NCBI GenBank assembly: GCA_037388825.1
Contig: JARRJV010000018.1
Coordinates: 1-49,048, forward strand
Direction of reading: 5' to 3'
From: Acidiferrobacteraceae bacterium
GTDB lineage: Bacteria; Pseudomonadota; Gammaproteobacteria; Acidiferrobacterales; JAJDNE01
Length of the DNA stretch: 49,048 bases
The notes under the pieces are model-generated. The model searched no databases. It was not told the DNA's origin and worked only from the letters and a program-made list of their open reading frames with translations. Position numbers and translations under genes: made by a program. Below are positions 8,079 to 15,454 of this stretch, piece after piece (within the stretch, counting starts at the first letter, position 1; each line of letters begins with the position of its first letter).

Positions 8079-9176
8079 ATGACCATATCCGCATCACAAG
8101 AGGGGATCGTTCGCACGCGACGGGCGGCCCGGCTGCGCACCCTGGGTCTATGGTCCTTCTTGCTGGTCATGGCCTTATCCCTGGCAGCTCCACTCGCGGT
8201 CTATGTCTCCGGCGGCCCGGTGCTGCAGGCGCAGGCGGCGGAACAGGCGAGCAATCCCCGGGCCAATTTCTGGCGCGTGGTGCGAGAGGGCCGGGCCGGG
8301 TATACCTCGGAAAGCGGTCCGTACACCACGAATACCCTGATTCAGAACGGGGGCCAGAACTGGCGCGGCCTGCGCAACGGACCGGTTGCCGGGTTCTCGC
8401 CGTGGGTGCTGGCGCTGATCGTGCTGGCCATTGGTCTGTACCACTTCATTCACGGTCCGCAACGGATCGAGGAATCCCTGTCCGGCCGGAAAATCGCCCG
8501 CTGGTCCCTGGGCGAGCGGGTAATGCACTGGTATGTGGCGACCCTGTTCGTGTTGCTGGCCCTGAGCGGGCTGAGTCTACTGTTCGGGCGCGCGGTGCTG
8601 ATTCCGGTGATCGGCATACACGCATTCTCCGCCTACGCGGACTTCTCCAAGTTCATCCATAACTATCTGGGCCCGTTTTTCATCGTCGGCGTCGTGCTCG
8701 AGTTCTTTGCCTGGGTGCGATACAACATTTTCACCCGGGACGATATCGACTGGCTAAAGAGTCTGGGCGGCAACCTCGGTGGCGGCACCCATCCCCATGC
8801 CGGTCGCACCAACGGCGGCGAGAAGGTCTGGTTCTGGATCATCGCCACCATCGGCCTGATCGGGGTTTGTGTCACCGGATTGATCCTGGACTTCCCCAAC
8901 TTCGGCCAGTCGCGGGAAACCATGCAGCTTTCCAGCATTCTTCATGCCGTGTTTTCGGTGATCTGGGTCGCGGTCGCCCTGGGGCACATCTATCTTGCAG
9001 TCTGGGGCGCGCCGGGCACGCTGGAGGGAATGGTGACCGGCGAGGTGAGTGAGGAATGGATGAAGAAGCACCATGACCTGTGGTACGAGCAGACGCGCGC
9101 AGGGGGCGGCGAAACCTCCAGCGCGTCATCCGGTGCAGGAAAGCCGCGTCCGGCGCCGCGCGGATCGCCGGGATAG
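8079..9176 (+). CDS. fdhC: formate dehydrogenase gamma subunit, cytochrome b556
   Basis: 365 aa membrane anchor that takes electrons from FdhB and reduces quinone. An N-terminal membrane segment (about 22-43) is followed by a periplasmic stretch with the family motif AGYTSESGPYTTNTLIQNGG and NWRGLRNG, then a four-helix b561-type domain. Candidate haem ligands are H150 (ERVMHWYVA), H194 (KFIHNYLGP), H289 (SILHAVF) and H303 (LGHIYLAVWG). The hydrophilic tail is rich in Ser, Pro and Gly. The start at 8079 follows AGGAGGCACG; an in-frame upstream start at 7968 lies inside lipoprotein 2 and is rejected. This is the long FdhC form. Confidence 0.92.
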   Translation: MTISASQEGIVRTRRAARLRTLGLWSFLLVMALSLAAPLAVYVSGGPVLQAQAAEQASNPRANFWRVVREGRAGYTSESGPYTTNTLIQNGGQNWRGLRNGPVAGFSPWVLALIVLAIGLYHFIHGPQRIEESLSGRKIARWSLGERVMHWYVATLFVLLALSGLSLLFGRAVLIPVIGIHAFSAYADFSKFIHNYLGPFFIVGVVLEFFAWVRYNIFTRDDIDWLKSLGGNLGGGTHPHAGRTNGGEKVWFWIIATIGLIGVCVTGLILDFPNFGQSRETMQLSSILHAVFSVIWVAVALGHIYLAVWGAPGTLEGMVTGEVSEEWMKKHHDLWYEQTRAGGGETSSASSGAGKPRPAPRGSPG

Positions 9177-9218
9177 CGAGCGTCCGCCGGGAGCGGAAAA
9201 GTTCGACGGAGGGGGTCT

Positions 9219-9452
9219 ATGTCGTTGCAAGTGAAGTACTTCGCATCCCTGCGCGAAATGATGGGCCGCGACGGGGATACCCTCGATGATGTGGAAGTCG
9301 TATCCGTCGCCGAGATCTGGTCACGGATTGCGGGCGATCGCCCACAACCGGCGAATATGCTGGTGGCGGGGAACCAGGAGATCGCTGACCTGCGTGGCCT
9401 GGTGCGGGACGGTGACGAGGTCGCGTTCCTGCCGCCGGTCACGGGAGGTTGA
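9219..9452 (+). CDS. moaD: molybdopterin synthase small subunit MoaD
   Basis: 77 aa ubiquitin-like sulfur carrier of molybdopterin synthase. It opens with VKYFASLREMMGRDG and ends in the required Gly-Gly (FLPPVTGG), which is thiocarboxylated and donates sulfur to precursor Z. GGAGGGGG precedes the ATG. moaE starts two bases beyond its stop codon, so both halves of the synthase come from the FDH operon, supplying cofactor for FdhA. The sulfur-relay operon downstream gives an interesting context for a sulfur-consuming step. Confidence 0.92.
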   Translation: MSLQVKYFASLREMMGRDGDTLDDVEVVSVAEIWSRIAGDRPQPANMLVAGNQEIADLRGLVRDGDEVAFLPPVTGG

Positions 9453-9453
9453 G

Positions 9454-9915
9454 GTGACTGTACGGATCCTGTCCAACTCATTTCATCCCTGTGACGAGAT
9501 GGAGCGGTATCAGGAACGGTTTCGCGGTCGTCGTGGCAGATACGGCGCGGCGGTCAGCTTCGTCGGGACGATGCGCGATTTCAACGCAGGCGCCACAGTT
9601 GAGTCCATGACCCTGGAACACTACCCGGGAATGACCGAGAAGCAGCTCCTGCGCTTGTGCGATGAGGCCCGGGCGCGTTGGCACATTGTTGACGTGCTGA
9701 TCGTCCACCGAGTGGGGGTCGTTGTTCCGGGGGACCCCATCGTTCTGGTCGCAGTGTGGTCGGCCCATCGGGCGGAGGCCTTCGATGGCTGTCGCTACCT
9801 CATCGAGGAACTCAAAACCCGGGCTCCGTTCTGGAAGCGCGAGCAGATCGGCAAGACGGGGCATTGGGTGGCGCATAACACGCCACGATCGGATTCCGCT
9901 CGCAAGCTGTCCTGA
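9454..9915 (+). CDS. moaE: molybdopterin synthase catalytic subunit MoaE
   Basis: 153 aa large subunit of molybdopterin synthase. Family motifs are clear: AAVSFVGTMRDFNAG, MTLEHYPGMTEKQL, HRVGVVVPGD, and the C-terminal CRYLIEELKTRAPFWKRE, which carries the Lys residues of the active site that receives the MoaD C-terminus. Translation most likely begins at GTG 9454 with GGGAGG upstream; the open frame continues upstream only as a shadow of moaD. It is the last gene of the FDH/Moco run before the regulator. Confidence 0.92.
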   Translation: MTVRILSNSFHPCDEMERYQERFRGRRGRYGAAVSFVGTMRDFNAGATVESMTLEHYPGMTEKQLLRLCDEARARWHIVDVLIVHRVGVVVPGDPIVLVAVWSAHRAEAFDGCRYLIEELKTRAPFWKREQIGKTGHWVAHNTPRSDSARKLS

Positions 9916-9999
9916 CCTGATTCCGCGATAGAGTCCCGCGTTCCCCCGCGGTGGACCCTCCCTGCCTATGCCCTGGCGATTGCCACCGGACGCAAACCC

Positions 10000-10033
10000 T
10001 GACAACATGACACCCCTGTCATTGCTGACAGGG
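10000..10033. promoter_or_regulatory. TGACA/TGTCA array with 8-bp inverted repeat upstream of activator
   Basis: Four pentamers are regularly spaced: TGACA at 10000, TGACA at 10008, TGTCA at 10017 and TGACA at 10026. The last two form a perfect dyad, CCCTGTCA-TTGC-TGACAGGG (10014-10033). It lies 19 bases before the activator ATG. An operator for autoregulation is the likely role; a short mRNA hairpin is possible, but there is no following T-tract, so it is not a terminator. Confidence 0.5.
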
Positions 10034-10052
10034 TACGGTTGGAGGGGAGAGT

Positions 10053-11411
10053 ATGAGCGATCACGAGACCAAACCCAGCTGCGAGCAGATCATCGATATT
10101 CTGCCTGACCCGTTTGTGGTCATTGACCGCAACTACCGCATCGTCGCGGCCAATCGTAACTACGTGGAACGCTTTGGTATGACCGCGGACGAGGTCATTG
10201 GCCAACGCTGCCACCGGGTATCCCACCATTCCGACGTACCCTGCAGCCAACACGGTGAGCACTGTCCCCTGGAAATGGTCTTCGAGTCCGGCGAACCGAC
10301 CCAGGTCATGCACATCCACTACGACAAGGACGGCCGCGAGGAATACGTACAGCTGCAGGCAAACCCCATCCGCGACGAAGCGGGGGATGTGCTGTACATG
10401 GGCGAATACATCAACCCGGTGCAGCGCTACGACGATCGCGATACGATCCTTGCCGGCCGTTCGCGACCCATGCTGCGCATGATCAGCATGTTGCAGCGAG
10501 TGGCGCCGACCCAGACCACCGTGCTCCTGCTCGGTGAGAGCGGGGTCGGAAAGGAATGTGTCGCCCAGTATGTTCATCAGTATTCGGGCCGGCACACGGG
10601 TCCGTTCGTCGTGGTCGATTGCGCAAGCTTCGGTGAGACGCTGATCGAAAGCGAGTTGTTCGGTTACGAGAAAGGCGCGTTCACCGGGGCGACCTACAGG
10701 CGCAAAGGCTTGTTTGAGGCCGCCCACGGGGGCACCCTGTTCATTGACGAGGTGGGCGAGTTGCCCTTGTCGCTGCAAACCAAGCTGCTGCGGGTACTGG
10801 AAACCGGAACCGTGCGCCGGGTTGGCGGAACGGATTATATAAAAGTCGACGTGCGCGTGGTCGTGGCGACGCACCGGAATCTGCGCAAGATGGTGCAGGA
10901 AGGCGCCTTCCGGGAAGATCTGTATTATCGCCTGTCGGCGTTTCCCGTAAGCATCCCGGCGCTGCGCGATCGCAAGGACGATATCCCCTTGCTTGCCGAA
11001 CACTTCCTGCACGGAATGGAGGAGGGAGTTCAATACATACCGCTGCCACCGGCGGTGATCGAGACACTGCTGGCCTATGACTATCCGGGCAACGTGCGCG
11101 AACTGCGCAATATCATTGAGCGCGCTGTTATCCTGGCAGCGGGCGGCGCGATGACGCCGGAGCACATCGTGCTGGAAGTTGGTGGTTCCATGGAGTCGGT
11201 TCCGCTGGCCGATGTTGCCCATCCGGTGGATCGCGATCCCGCCGTTCCGACGGGCGATCCGATACATCTTCTTCAGCGACGGAACATGCTTAGCGAGCAG
11301 ACGGTGCTGGATGCCTTGCAGCGCGCCGGTGGACACCGGCGAGAGGCGGCACGGCTGCTCGGCGTGAGTGAGCGCACGGTCTATCGGTACATGCAAAAGC
11401 TCCGCGACTGA
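10053..11411 (+). CDS. PAS-domain sigma-54-dependent activator (NtrC/Fis family)
   Basis: 452 aa transcriptional activator. Residues about 11-122 form a PAS domain holding C53, H54, H58, H59, C64, H67, H70 and C71, a likely metal or redox site. The AAA+ domain has Walker A GESGVGKE (161-168), the sigma-54 contact loop GAFTGA (208-213) and Walker [10 protein letters not shown] (226-234). A Fis-type helix-turn-helix lies at about 417-452 ([20 protein letters not shown]). There is no receiver domain, so it senses its signal directly. GGAGGGGAG precedes the ATG. It is flanked by two operons with sigma-54 promoters, its probable targets. The inducer is unknown; formate, sulfane sulfur or redox state are candidates. 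Confidence 0.9.
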   Translation: MSDHETKPSCEQIIDILPDPFVVIDRNYRIVAANRNYVERFGMTADEVIGQRCHRVSHHSDVPCSQHGEHCPLEMVFESGEPTQVMHIHYDKDGREEYVQLQANPIRDEAGDVLYMGEYINPVQRYDDRDTILAGRSRPMLRMISMLQRVAPTQTTVLLLGESGVGKECVAQYVHQYSGRHTGPFVVVDCASFGETLIESELFGYEKGAFTGATYRRKGLFEAAHGGTLFIDEVGELPLSLQTKLLRVLETGTVRRVGGTDYIKVDVRVVVATHRNLRKMVQEGAFREDLYYRLSAFPVSIPALRDRKDDIPLLAEHFLHGMEEGVQYIPLPPAVIETLLAYDYPGNVRELRNIIERAVILAAGGAMTPEHIVLEVGGSMESVPLADVAHPVDRDPAVPTGDPIHLLQRRNMLSEQTVLDALQRAGGHRREAARLLGVSERTVYRYMQKLRD

Positions 11412-11466
11412 CCGGTTTTCGCCCGGTACGCGAAGCCGGGTTCCCTTGCTTCTCGTCTGGCCATTC

Positions 11467-11511
11467 CTGCCACATCTGTCGTCGTTCCGTCAAAGTCTGC
11501 CATTTATGTCG
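11467..11511. promoter_or_regulatory. two tandem 15-bp repeats, candidate activator sites
   Basis: CTGCCACATCTGTCG (11467-11481) and CTGCCATTTATGTCG (11497-11511) agree at 12 of 15 positions and are exactly 30 bases apart, about three helical turns, so both would face the same side of the DNA. They end about 64 bases upstream of the -24 element at 11575, a usual enhancer distance. Their TGYCA-N4-TGWCR core also fits TGTCATTGCTGACA in front of the activator gene. Confidence 0.5.
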
Positions 11512-11574
11512 CAGGCAGGCACGGCACTACGGAAATTTCACGCGGTTTCCCCCGGTTTTGTCCTGACCCGGGTA

Positions 11575-11590
11575 TGGCAAGGACTTTGCT
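11575..11590 (+). promoter_or_regulatory. sigma-54 -24/-12 promoter for dsrE-tusA-sqr operon
   Basis: TGGCAAGGACTTTGCT fits TGGCAC-G-N4-TTGCW with a single mismatch; GG (11576-11577) and GC (11588-11589) are correctly 12 bases apart. Predicted start of transcription is near 11601, leaving a leader of about 95 bases before the first gene. It follows directly after a gene for a sigma-54 activator, which makes a chance match unlikely. Confidence 0.78.
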
Positions 11591-11696
11591 ATCCATTTCC
11601 CCGGGAAGAAGCGTCTTGATGCCAGTCAACACGTTTTAGCCTCAATGGCTCTATAAAGGGCACTCCTGAAACACAAGTTTGTCTCAAGGGGTATGC

Positions 11697-12095
11697 ATGA
11701 CAGACAAGACCCTGTTCGTCGTCCTGTGTTCCGGCGAACACGAAAAGATACACATGGCTGCCATGATGGCGTCCGTGGCCGCGGTGTCGAATCGCAAGGT
11801 GGAGCTGTTCGTAAGCATGAACGCGATCTATGCCTTCGGTCGCGACACCGCGCCGGAAGAACGTTACCAGGGTGGCAGGTTTTCGAAACAGATGCTGGAA
11901 AAGAACGCCCCCGACACCATGACCCTGCTTGGGCAGGGCCGGATGTTGGGCGATATGAAGGCCTGGGCCTGTTCGATGGCGCTCGACGTTCTGGGCTGGA
12001 CACCGGACAACCTGGTGGAAGACCTGTTTGACGGCGAGTTGGGCCTGACGAAATTCCTCTCCGACGCGGAAGAGGGTGACCTGATTGTTGTTTAG
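11697..12095 (+). CDS. DsrE-family sulfur-carrier-like protein
   Basis: 132 aa protein of the DsrE/DsrF-like fold. It begins TLFVVLCSGEHEKIHMAAMM, has a central helix-strand pattern and a Cys at 92 (ACSMALDVLG), where DsrE2/DsrE3-type proteins carry the sulfur-binding Cys; Cys11 is a second one. Such proteins are usually membrane-attached or TusA-partner sulfurtransferases. The ATG at 11697 follows AAGGGG; an in-frame TTG at 11679 is less likely. It is the first gene of a four-gene unit with TusA, an SQR-like protein and DUF1641. Assignment to a DsrE subfamily is not certain. Confidence 0.8.
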   Translation: MTDKTLFVVLCSGEHEKIHMAAMMASVAAVSNRKVELFVSMNAIYAFGRDTAPEERYQGGRFSKQMLEKNAPDTMTLLGQGRMLGDMKAWACSMALDVLGWTPDNLVEDLFDGELGLTKFLSDAEEGDLIVV

Positions 12096-12118
12096 ATAAC
12101 AGATGCCGGGAGAACGAA

Positions 12119-12349
12119 ATGGCTGAACGCCGCAAGATCGATGCCCGCGGGGCTTTCTGCCCCGGGCCGTTGATGGAACTGATCGCGACGTTGAAACTGT
12201 GCGAAGTCGGCGACGAGGTCGAAGTCTGGTCCTCGGATCGTGGCTCGGCCAAGGACATACCCGAGTGGGTCGCCAAGGTCGGACACGAAATGGTTTCCAA
12301 CGAGGAACAGGACGGTTACTGGAGCATCGTCGTCAGGAAGGCGAAGTAG
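12119..12349 (+). CDS. TusA-family sulfur carrier protein
   Basis: 76 aa TusA-like protein with the CPxP-type motif (GAFCPGPLMEL, Cys14) that carries persulfide sulfur. The C-terminus, GYWSIVVRKAK, completes the small beta-alpha fold. In sulfur oxidisers TusA passes sulfane sulfur between DsrE-type proteins, rhodaneses and oxidation machinery; in E. coli TusA also influences molybdenum cofactor enzymes. It lies 23 bases after the DsrE-like gene, with GGGAGA before the ATG. Whether it serves sulfur oxidation or cofactor sulfuration here cannot be decided from sequence. Confidence 0.88.
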   Translation: MAERRKIDARGAFCPGPLMELIATLKLCEVGDEVEVWSSDRGSAKDIPEWVAKVGHEMVSNEEQDGYWSIVVRKAK

Positions 12350-12441
12350 AACGAGACCGGGCAGACCGACGACCCGGCACTGAACGATATTGCGGAGGAA
12401 GAAGTAGTACACCATCACCAGATACGAGGAGGATGAGACAT

Positions 12442-13581
12442 ATGGCAACAAACATACTGATCGTCGGCGGAGGCCTTGCCGGCACCATTGTGGCAAATGG
12501 CCTTTGTCGCCAATTGTCGGAAGAAATGAAGTCGGGGCAAGTGGGCATCACCATCTTGGGCACCACTGACAAGCATATGTATCAGCCCGGTCTGCTCTAC
12601 GTTCCCTTCGGTCGCATTCGTGAGACCGAACTGTTCCGTGATCAGCGCAAGGTGCTGAACCGACGCGTTGCCTTCTTTGTCGATCCGGCGAAGAACATCG
12701 ACGTGGATGCCAAGCAGGTCACCACGGAATCGGGCAAGACCTTCAAGTATGACTACCTGGTCATCGCCACCGGTTCCCAGATCATGCCGCAGAACATTCC
12801 CGGCATGGAGGAAGGCGGTCACTGGTTCTACGATCTGGATGGCGCGCGCAAGATGCGCGAGGACCTGGCCAAGTTCGAGGGGGGCAAGGTCGTGGTCAAC
12901 GTCAACGCCCCGCACAAGTGCCCGGTGGCGCCGCTGGAAATCACTTTCATGCTGTACGACTACTTCAAGGACAAGGGCATCCTCGACAAGTGCGAGATCA
13001 CCTATACCTACCCCATCGGCCGCATTCACGCGCTCGAGCCCGTGGCCAACTGGGCGAAACCTGAGATGGACAGGCTTGGCATCAAGTACGAGACCTTCTT
13101 CAATACAAAGGAAGTCGACCCCAAGGGCAAGACCATTTCCTCCGAGGAAGGCACCTCGCTGCCGTACGATTTCCTGGTCACGATACCGCCGCACAACGGG
13201 CAGCAGGTAATCAAGGACTCCGGTCTTGGCGACGGCGGCTGGGTACCTACCAACACGAAGACGCTGCACAGGGAGGGTTCCACGGATGTCTTCGTCTGCG
13301 GCGATACGACCAATATCCCGATCTCCAAGGCCGGTTCCACCGCGCACTTCGAGGCCGACACCATCATCGACAACCTGACATCCCTTGTTCAGGAAGGTCG
13401 CATGGCGCGGGACTACGATGGCAAGGTGTTCTGCTTCGTGGAGACCGGGACCCGCACAGGGACCTATGTTTGGTTCAACTACACCACGCCGCCGAACCCC
13501 GGTCCGCCCTCGCAGATGATTCACTGGTTCAAGCTGGCCTACAACCGGCTGTACTGGTTGTCTGCACGCGGCTTGCTCTAG
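12442..13581 (+). CDS. SQR-like FAD-dependent pyridine nucleotide-disulfide oxidoreductase
   Basis: 379 aa flavoprotein related to sulfide:quinone oxidoreductase. FAD-binding GGGLAG (9-14), a second site around DYLVIATGSQ, and DVFVCGDTTNIPISKAGST near 283-300 are visible. Two Cys fit the redox pair: C160 (HKCPVAPLE) and C331 (VFCFVETG). The third Cys present in classical SQR (near 128) is absent; residues 128-134 read WFYDLDG. The C-terminus, HWFKLAYNRLYWLSARG, is aromatic and amphipathic, fitting monotopic membrane binding. The start follows GAGGAGGATGAG. Reduction of quinone with sulfide or a persulfide on TusA/DsrE is plausible but unproven; the true substrate may differ. Confidence 0.85.
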   Translation: MATNILIVGGGLAGTIVANGLCRQLSEEMKSGQVGITILGTTDKHMYQPGLLYVPFGRIRETELFRDQRKVLNRRVAFFVDPAKNIDVDAKQVTTESGKTFKYDYLVIATGSQIMPQNIPGMEEGGHWFYDLDGARKMREDLAKFEGGKVVVNVNAPHKCPVAPLEITFMLYDYFKDKGILDKCEITYTYPIGRIHALEPVANWAKPEMDRLGIKYETFFNTKEVDPKGKTISSEEGTSLPYDFLVTIPPHNGQQVIKDSGLGDGGWVPTNTKTLHREGSTDVFVCGDTTNIPISKAGSTAHFEADTIIDNLTSLVQEGRMARDYDGKVFCFVETGTRTGTYVWFNYTTPPNPGPPSQMIHWFKLAYNRLYWLSARGLL

Positions 13582-13590
13582 GAGGGAGAC

Positions 13591-14100
13591 ATGGACGATA
13601 CGACTGCAACCAAAGCACCCGCGGAGATGGAACGCCTGTTCGGCGTGGTATCCGATGCCCTCACCGACGGCATGGTCGAGCGTGCGGCCACCACCTACGG
13701 CAGCGTGCTGGAGGTGGTGGACCATCTCGCCGAGCCCGACACCCTGGCGGCGGTGCACACTGTTCTCGATGAACTCACTACGCTACACCAGACGGGCGGG
13801 TTGACCTCGTTGTTCGAGATGATTCATTTCCTCAATGCGATGCGCAACGCGAGCACCGACGGCATCGTCGAACGGGGTGCAATCTTCATCGAACACATGG
13901 TCAACAACCTCGCCACCGAGGACATCGCCAACCTGGCCTCCAACGCCTCGGAGGCCATGCACGAGGCGCAGGAGGAAACCGCGAAGGTTCGCCATTCCGG
14001 CGGTGTGTTCTCTACCCTCGGTATGATCTCCAAACCGGAGACCCAGGCCTCGCTGCATTTCCTGCTGACATTTGCGCAGAAGCTGCAGGCAAAAACCTAG
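13591..14100 (+). CDS. DUF1641 protein
   Basis: 169 aa, mostly helical and acidic. The C-terminal GGVFSTLGMISKPETQASLH matches the DUF1641 signature, a short motif found in proteins accompanying SQR-like flavoproteins and some formate dehydrogenases in bacteria and archaea. No signal peptide, membrane helix or conserved Cys is seen. It starts nine bases after the flavoprotein gene with GGAGGGAG before the ATG, and a strong terminator follows. It probably acts with the SQR-like protein, perhaps as a membrane-docking or assembly partner; the function is not established. Confidence 0.82.
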   Translation: MDDTTATKAPAEMERLFGVVSDALTDGMVERAATTYGSVLEVVDHLAEPDTLAAVHTVLDELTTLHQTGGLTSLFEMIHFLNAMRNASTDGIVERGAIFIEHMVNNLATEDIANLASNASEAMHEAQEETAKVRHSGGVFSTLGMISKPETQASLHFLLTFAQKLQAKT

Positions 14101-14126
14101 GCAGACTCCCCAAGGAAGACCCCCTC

Positions 14127-14162
14127 GGCCGACCGGACCCCATCCGGTCGGCCAATCTTTTT
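14127..14162 (+). terminator. rho-independent terminator of the DsrE-TusA-SQR-DUF1641 operon
   Basis: A perfect 11-bp stem, GGCCGACCGGA (14127-14137) and TCCGGTCGGCC (14143-14153), with loop CCCCA, is followed by AATCTTTTTG. It lies 27 bases after the DUF1641 stop and closes the operon. Confidence 0.92.
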
Positions 14163-14239
14163 GCAGGTTCGACGCCCATTTACCTAGCTTTACCTGATTG
14201 ACCTGTCCCTGCCCGGTTCGTGGGCATAAAATGCATTGC

Positions 14240-15454
14240 ATGGACGAGCCTCGACCGCGCAGAATCCCGGATATCCGCCAGGTGCTGGCCGGCGGCGGCG
14301 CGACGGTGTGGAAGCAGCGGCCACCCTGGCTACTCCCCGCGGCGGCGCTGGCGATTATCCTTGTTGCCGGTGTGATCTGGTATGCCAATCGCAACGGCAG
14401 CGACTCTCAATACAAGAGTGCCGAAGTGTCCCGCGGAGATCTCACGGTGATGGTTACGGCAACGGGAACCCTGGAGCCGGTCAATCAGGTGGACGTGGGC
14501 AGCGAACTGTCCGGCACCATCCGCAGTGTCGAAGCGGATGTCAACGACCACGTGAAGCAGGGGCAGGTCCTTGCGCGCCTGGATACCGAACGGCTGAAGG
14601 CACGTGTTCACGAATCGCAGTCAGCCCTGGACGCAGCCAGGGCGAAGCTCGCGGAGAGCAAGGCAACCCTGGCCGAAAACCAGAAGAAGTACGAACGGCT
14701 CAAGGCCCTCGCCGAGAAACAGCTGTATTCCCAGCAGGAACTCGAGACGGCCCACGCGGCGAATCAGACGGACTTGTCCAAGGCCGTGATTGTCTCACCC
14801 GTGGACGGCATCGTGCTCAAGCGCAACGTGGAGCCGGGCCAAACCGTGGCTGCGTCGTTTCAGACACCGGTACTGTTTACCCTGGCTGAAGACCTGAGCA
14901 AGATGGAACTGCATGTGGACGTAGACGAGGCCGATGTCGGACAGGTGAAGGAGGGGCAGAAGGCCAGCTTCACGGTGGATGCCTATCCCGATCGCCATTT
15001 CCAGGCGCAGATTGTCAAGGTTCATTATGCGCCGAGTGTGGAGCAGGACGTGGTGACGTGTGAAGCCCTGCTCAGCGTGGACAACTCTGACCTGGTACTT
15101 CGGCCGGGAATGACCGCCACCGCCGAGATCGTGACCCGTGTTATTCACGACGCACTGCTGGTGCCTAACGGCGCATTGCGCTTCACACCGCCAGCTCCCG
15201 AGACAAAATCGCAAGGCAGTGGAATGCGTGGTCTGCTACCCCGTCCACATCGCCGGACGCCGGCGCAGCAGCAGGCGGCGAACGCCAAACCGGGCGCAAA
15301 GAAACAGCAGGTCTGGATTCTGCGCGATCACAAGCCGGTGCCGATCGCGGTCACGGTGGGCGCGACCGACGGCCGTATGACCGAAATCACCGGTGGCGAG
15401 TTGCAGGCCGGGATGAAGGTCCTCGTGGATGTAATCAAGACGTCGGACAAATGA
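14240..15454 (+). CDS. MacA-like periplasmic adaptor of an ABC exporter
   Basis: 404 aa membrane-fusion protein. An N-terminal membrane anchor (PWLLPAAALAIILVAGVIWY) is followed by the lipoyl half-motif GTLEPVNQVDVGSELSG, an alpha hairpin, the second lipoyl half (SPVDGIVLKRNVEPGQTVAA), a beta-barrel domain and a C-terminal domain with a Pro/Gln/Ala-rich insertion. The hairpin looks asymmetric: the first helix runs from TERLKARVHESQSALDAARA to ALAEKQLYSQQELETAHAA, but the returning helix is nearly missing before NQTDLSKAVIVSP, suggesting an in-frame loss of some 25-28 residues near base 14760. Start is uncertain (ATG 14231 or 14240; no clear ribosome site). It overlaps the ATPase gene by ATGA. 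Confidence 0.82.
   Translation: MDEPRPRRIPDIRQVLAGGGATVWKQRPPWLLPAAALAIILVAGVIWYANRNGSDSQYKSAEVSRGDLTVMVTATGTLEPVNQVDVGSELSGTIRSVEADVNDHVKQGQVLARLDTERLKARVHESQSALDAARAKLAESKATLAENQKKYERLKALAEKQLYSQQELETAHAANQTDLSKAVIVSPVDGIVLKRNVEPGQTVAASFQTPVLFTLAEDLSKMELHVDVDEADVGQVKEGQKASFTVDAYPDRHFQAQIVKVHYAPSVEQDVVTCEALLSVDNSDLVLRPGMTATAEIVTRVIHDALLVPNGALRFTPPAPETKSQGSGMRGLLPRPHRRTPAQQQAANAKPGAKKQQVWILRDHKPVPIAVTVGATDGRMTEITGGELQAGMKVLVDVIKTSDK

Noticed and set aside
9916-10052. Dyad at 10014-10033 as a terminator of the fdh-moaE operon
   Set aside because: No T-tract follows and it stands directly before the activator's ribosome site, so an operator is more plausible.
9966-11396. 476-codon minus-strand frame opposite the sigma-54 activator
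   Set aside because: Shadow of a clearly recognised gene; no family features or ribosome site.
12415-13758. 447-codon minus-strand frame opposite the SQR-like gene
   Set aside because: Antisense shadow of a well-supported coding sequence.
14190-14240. Sigma-70 promoter for macA (TTGACC with CATAAAAT)
   Set aside because: The spacing of more than 20 bases is unsuitable; not enough evidence to annotate.
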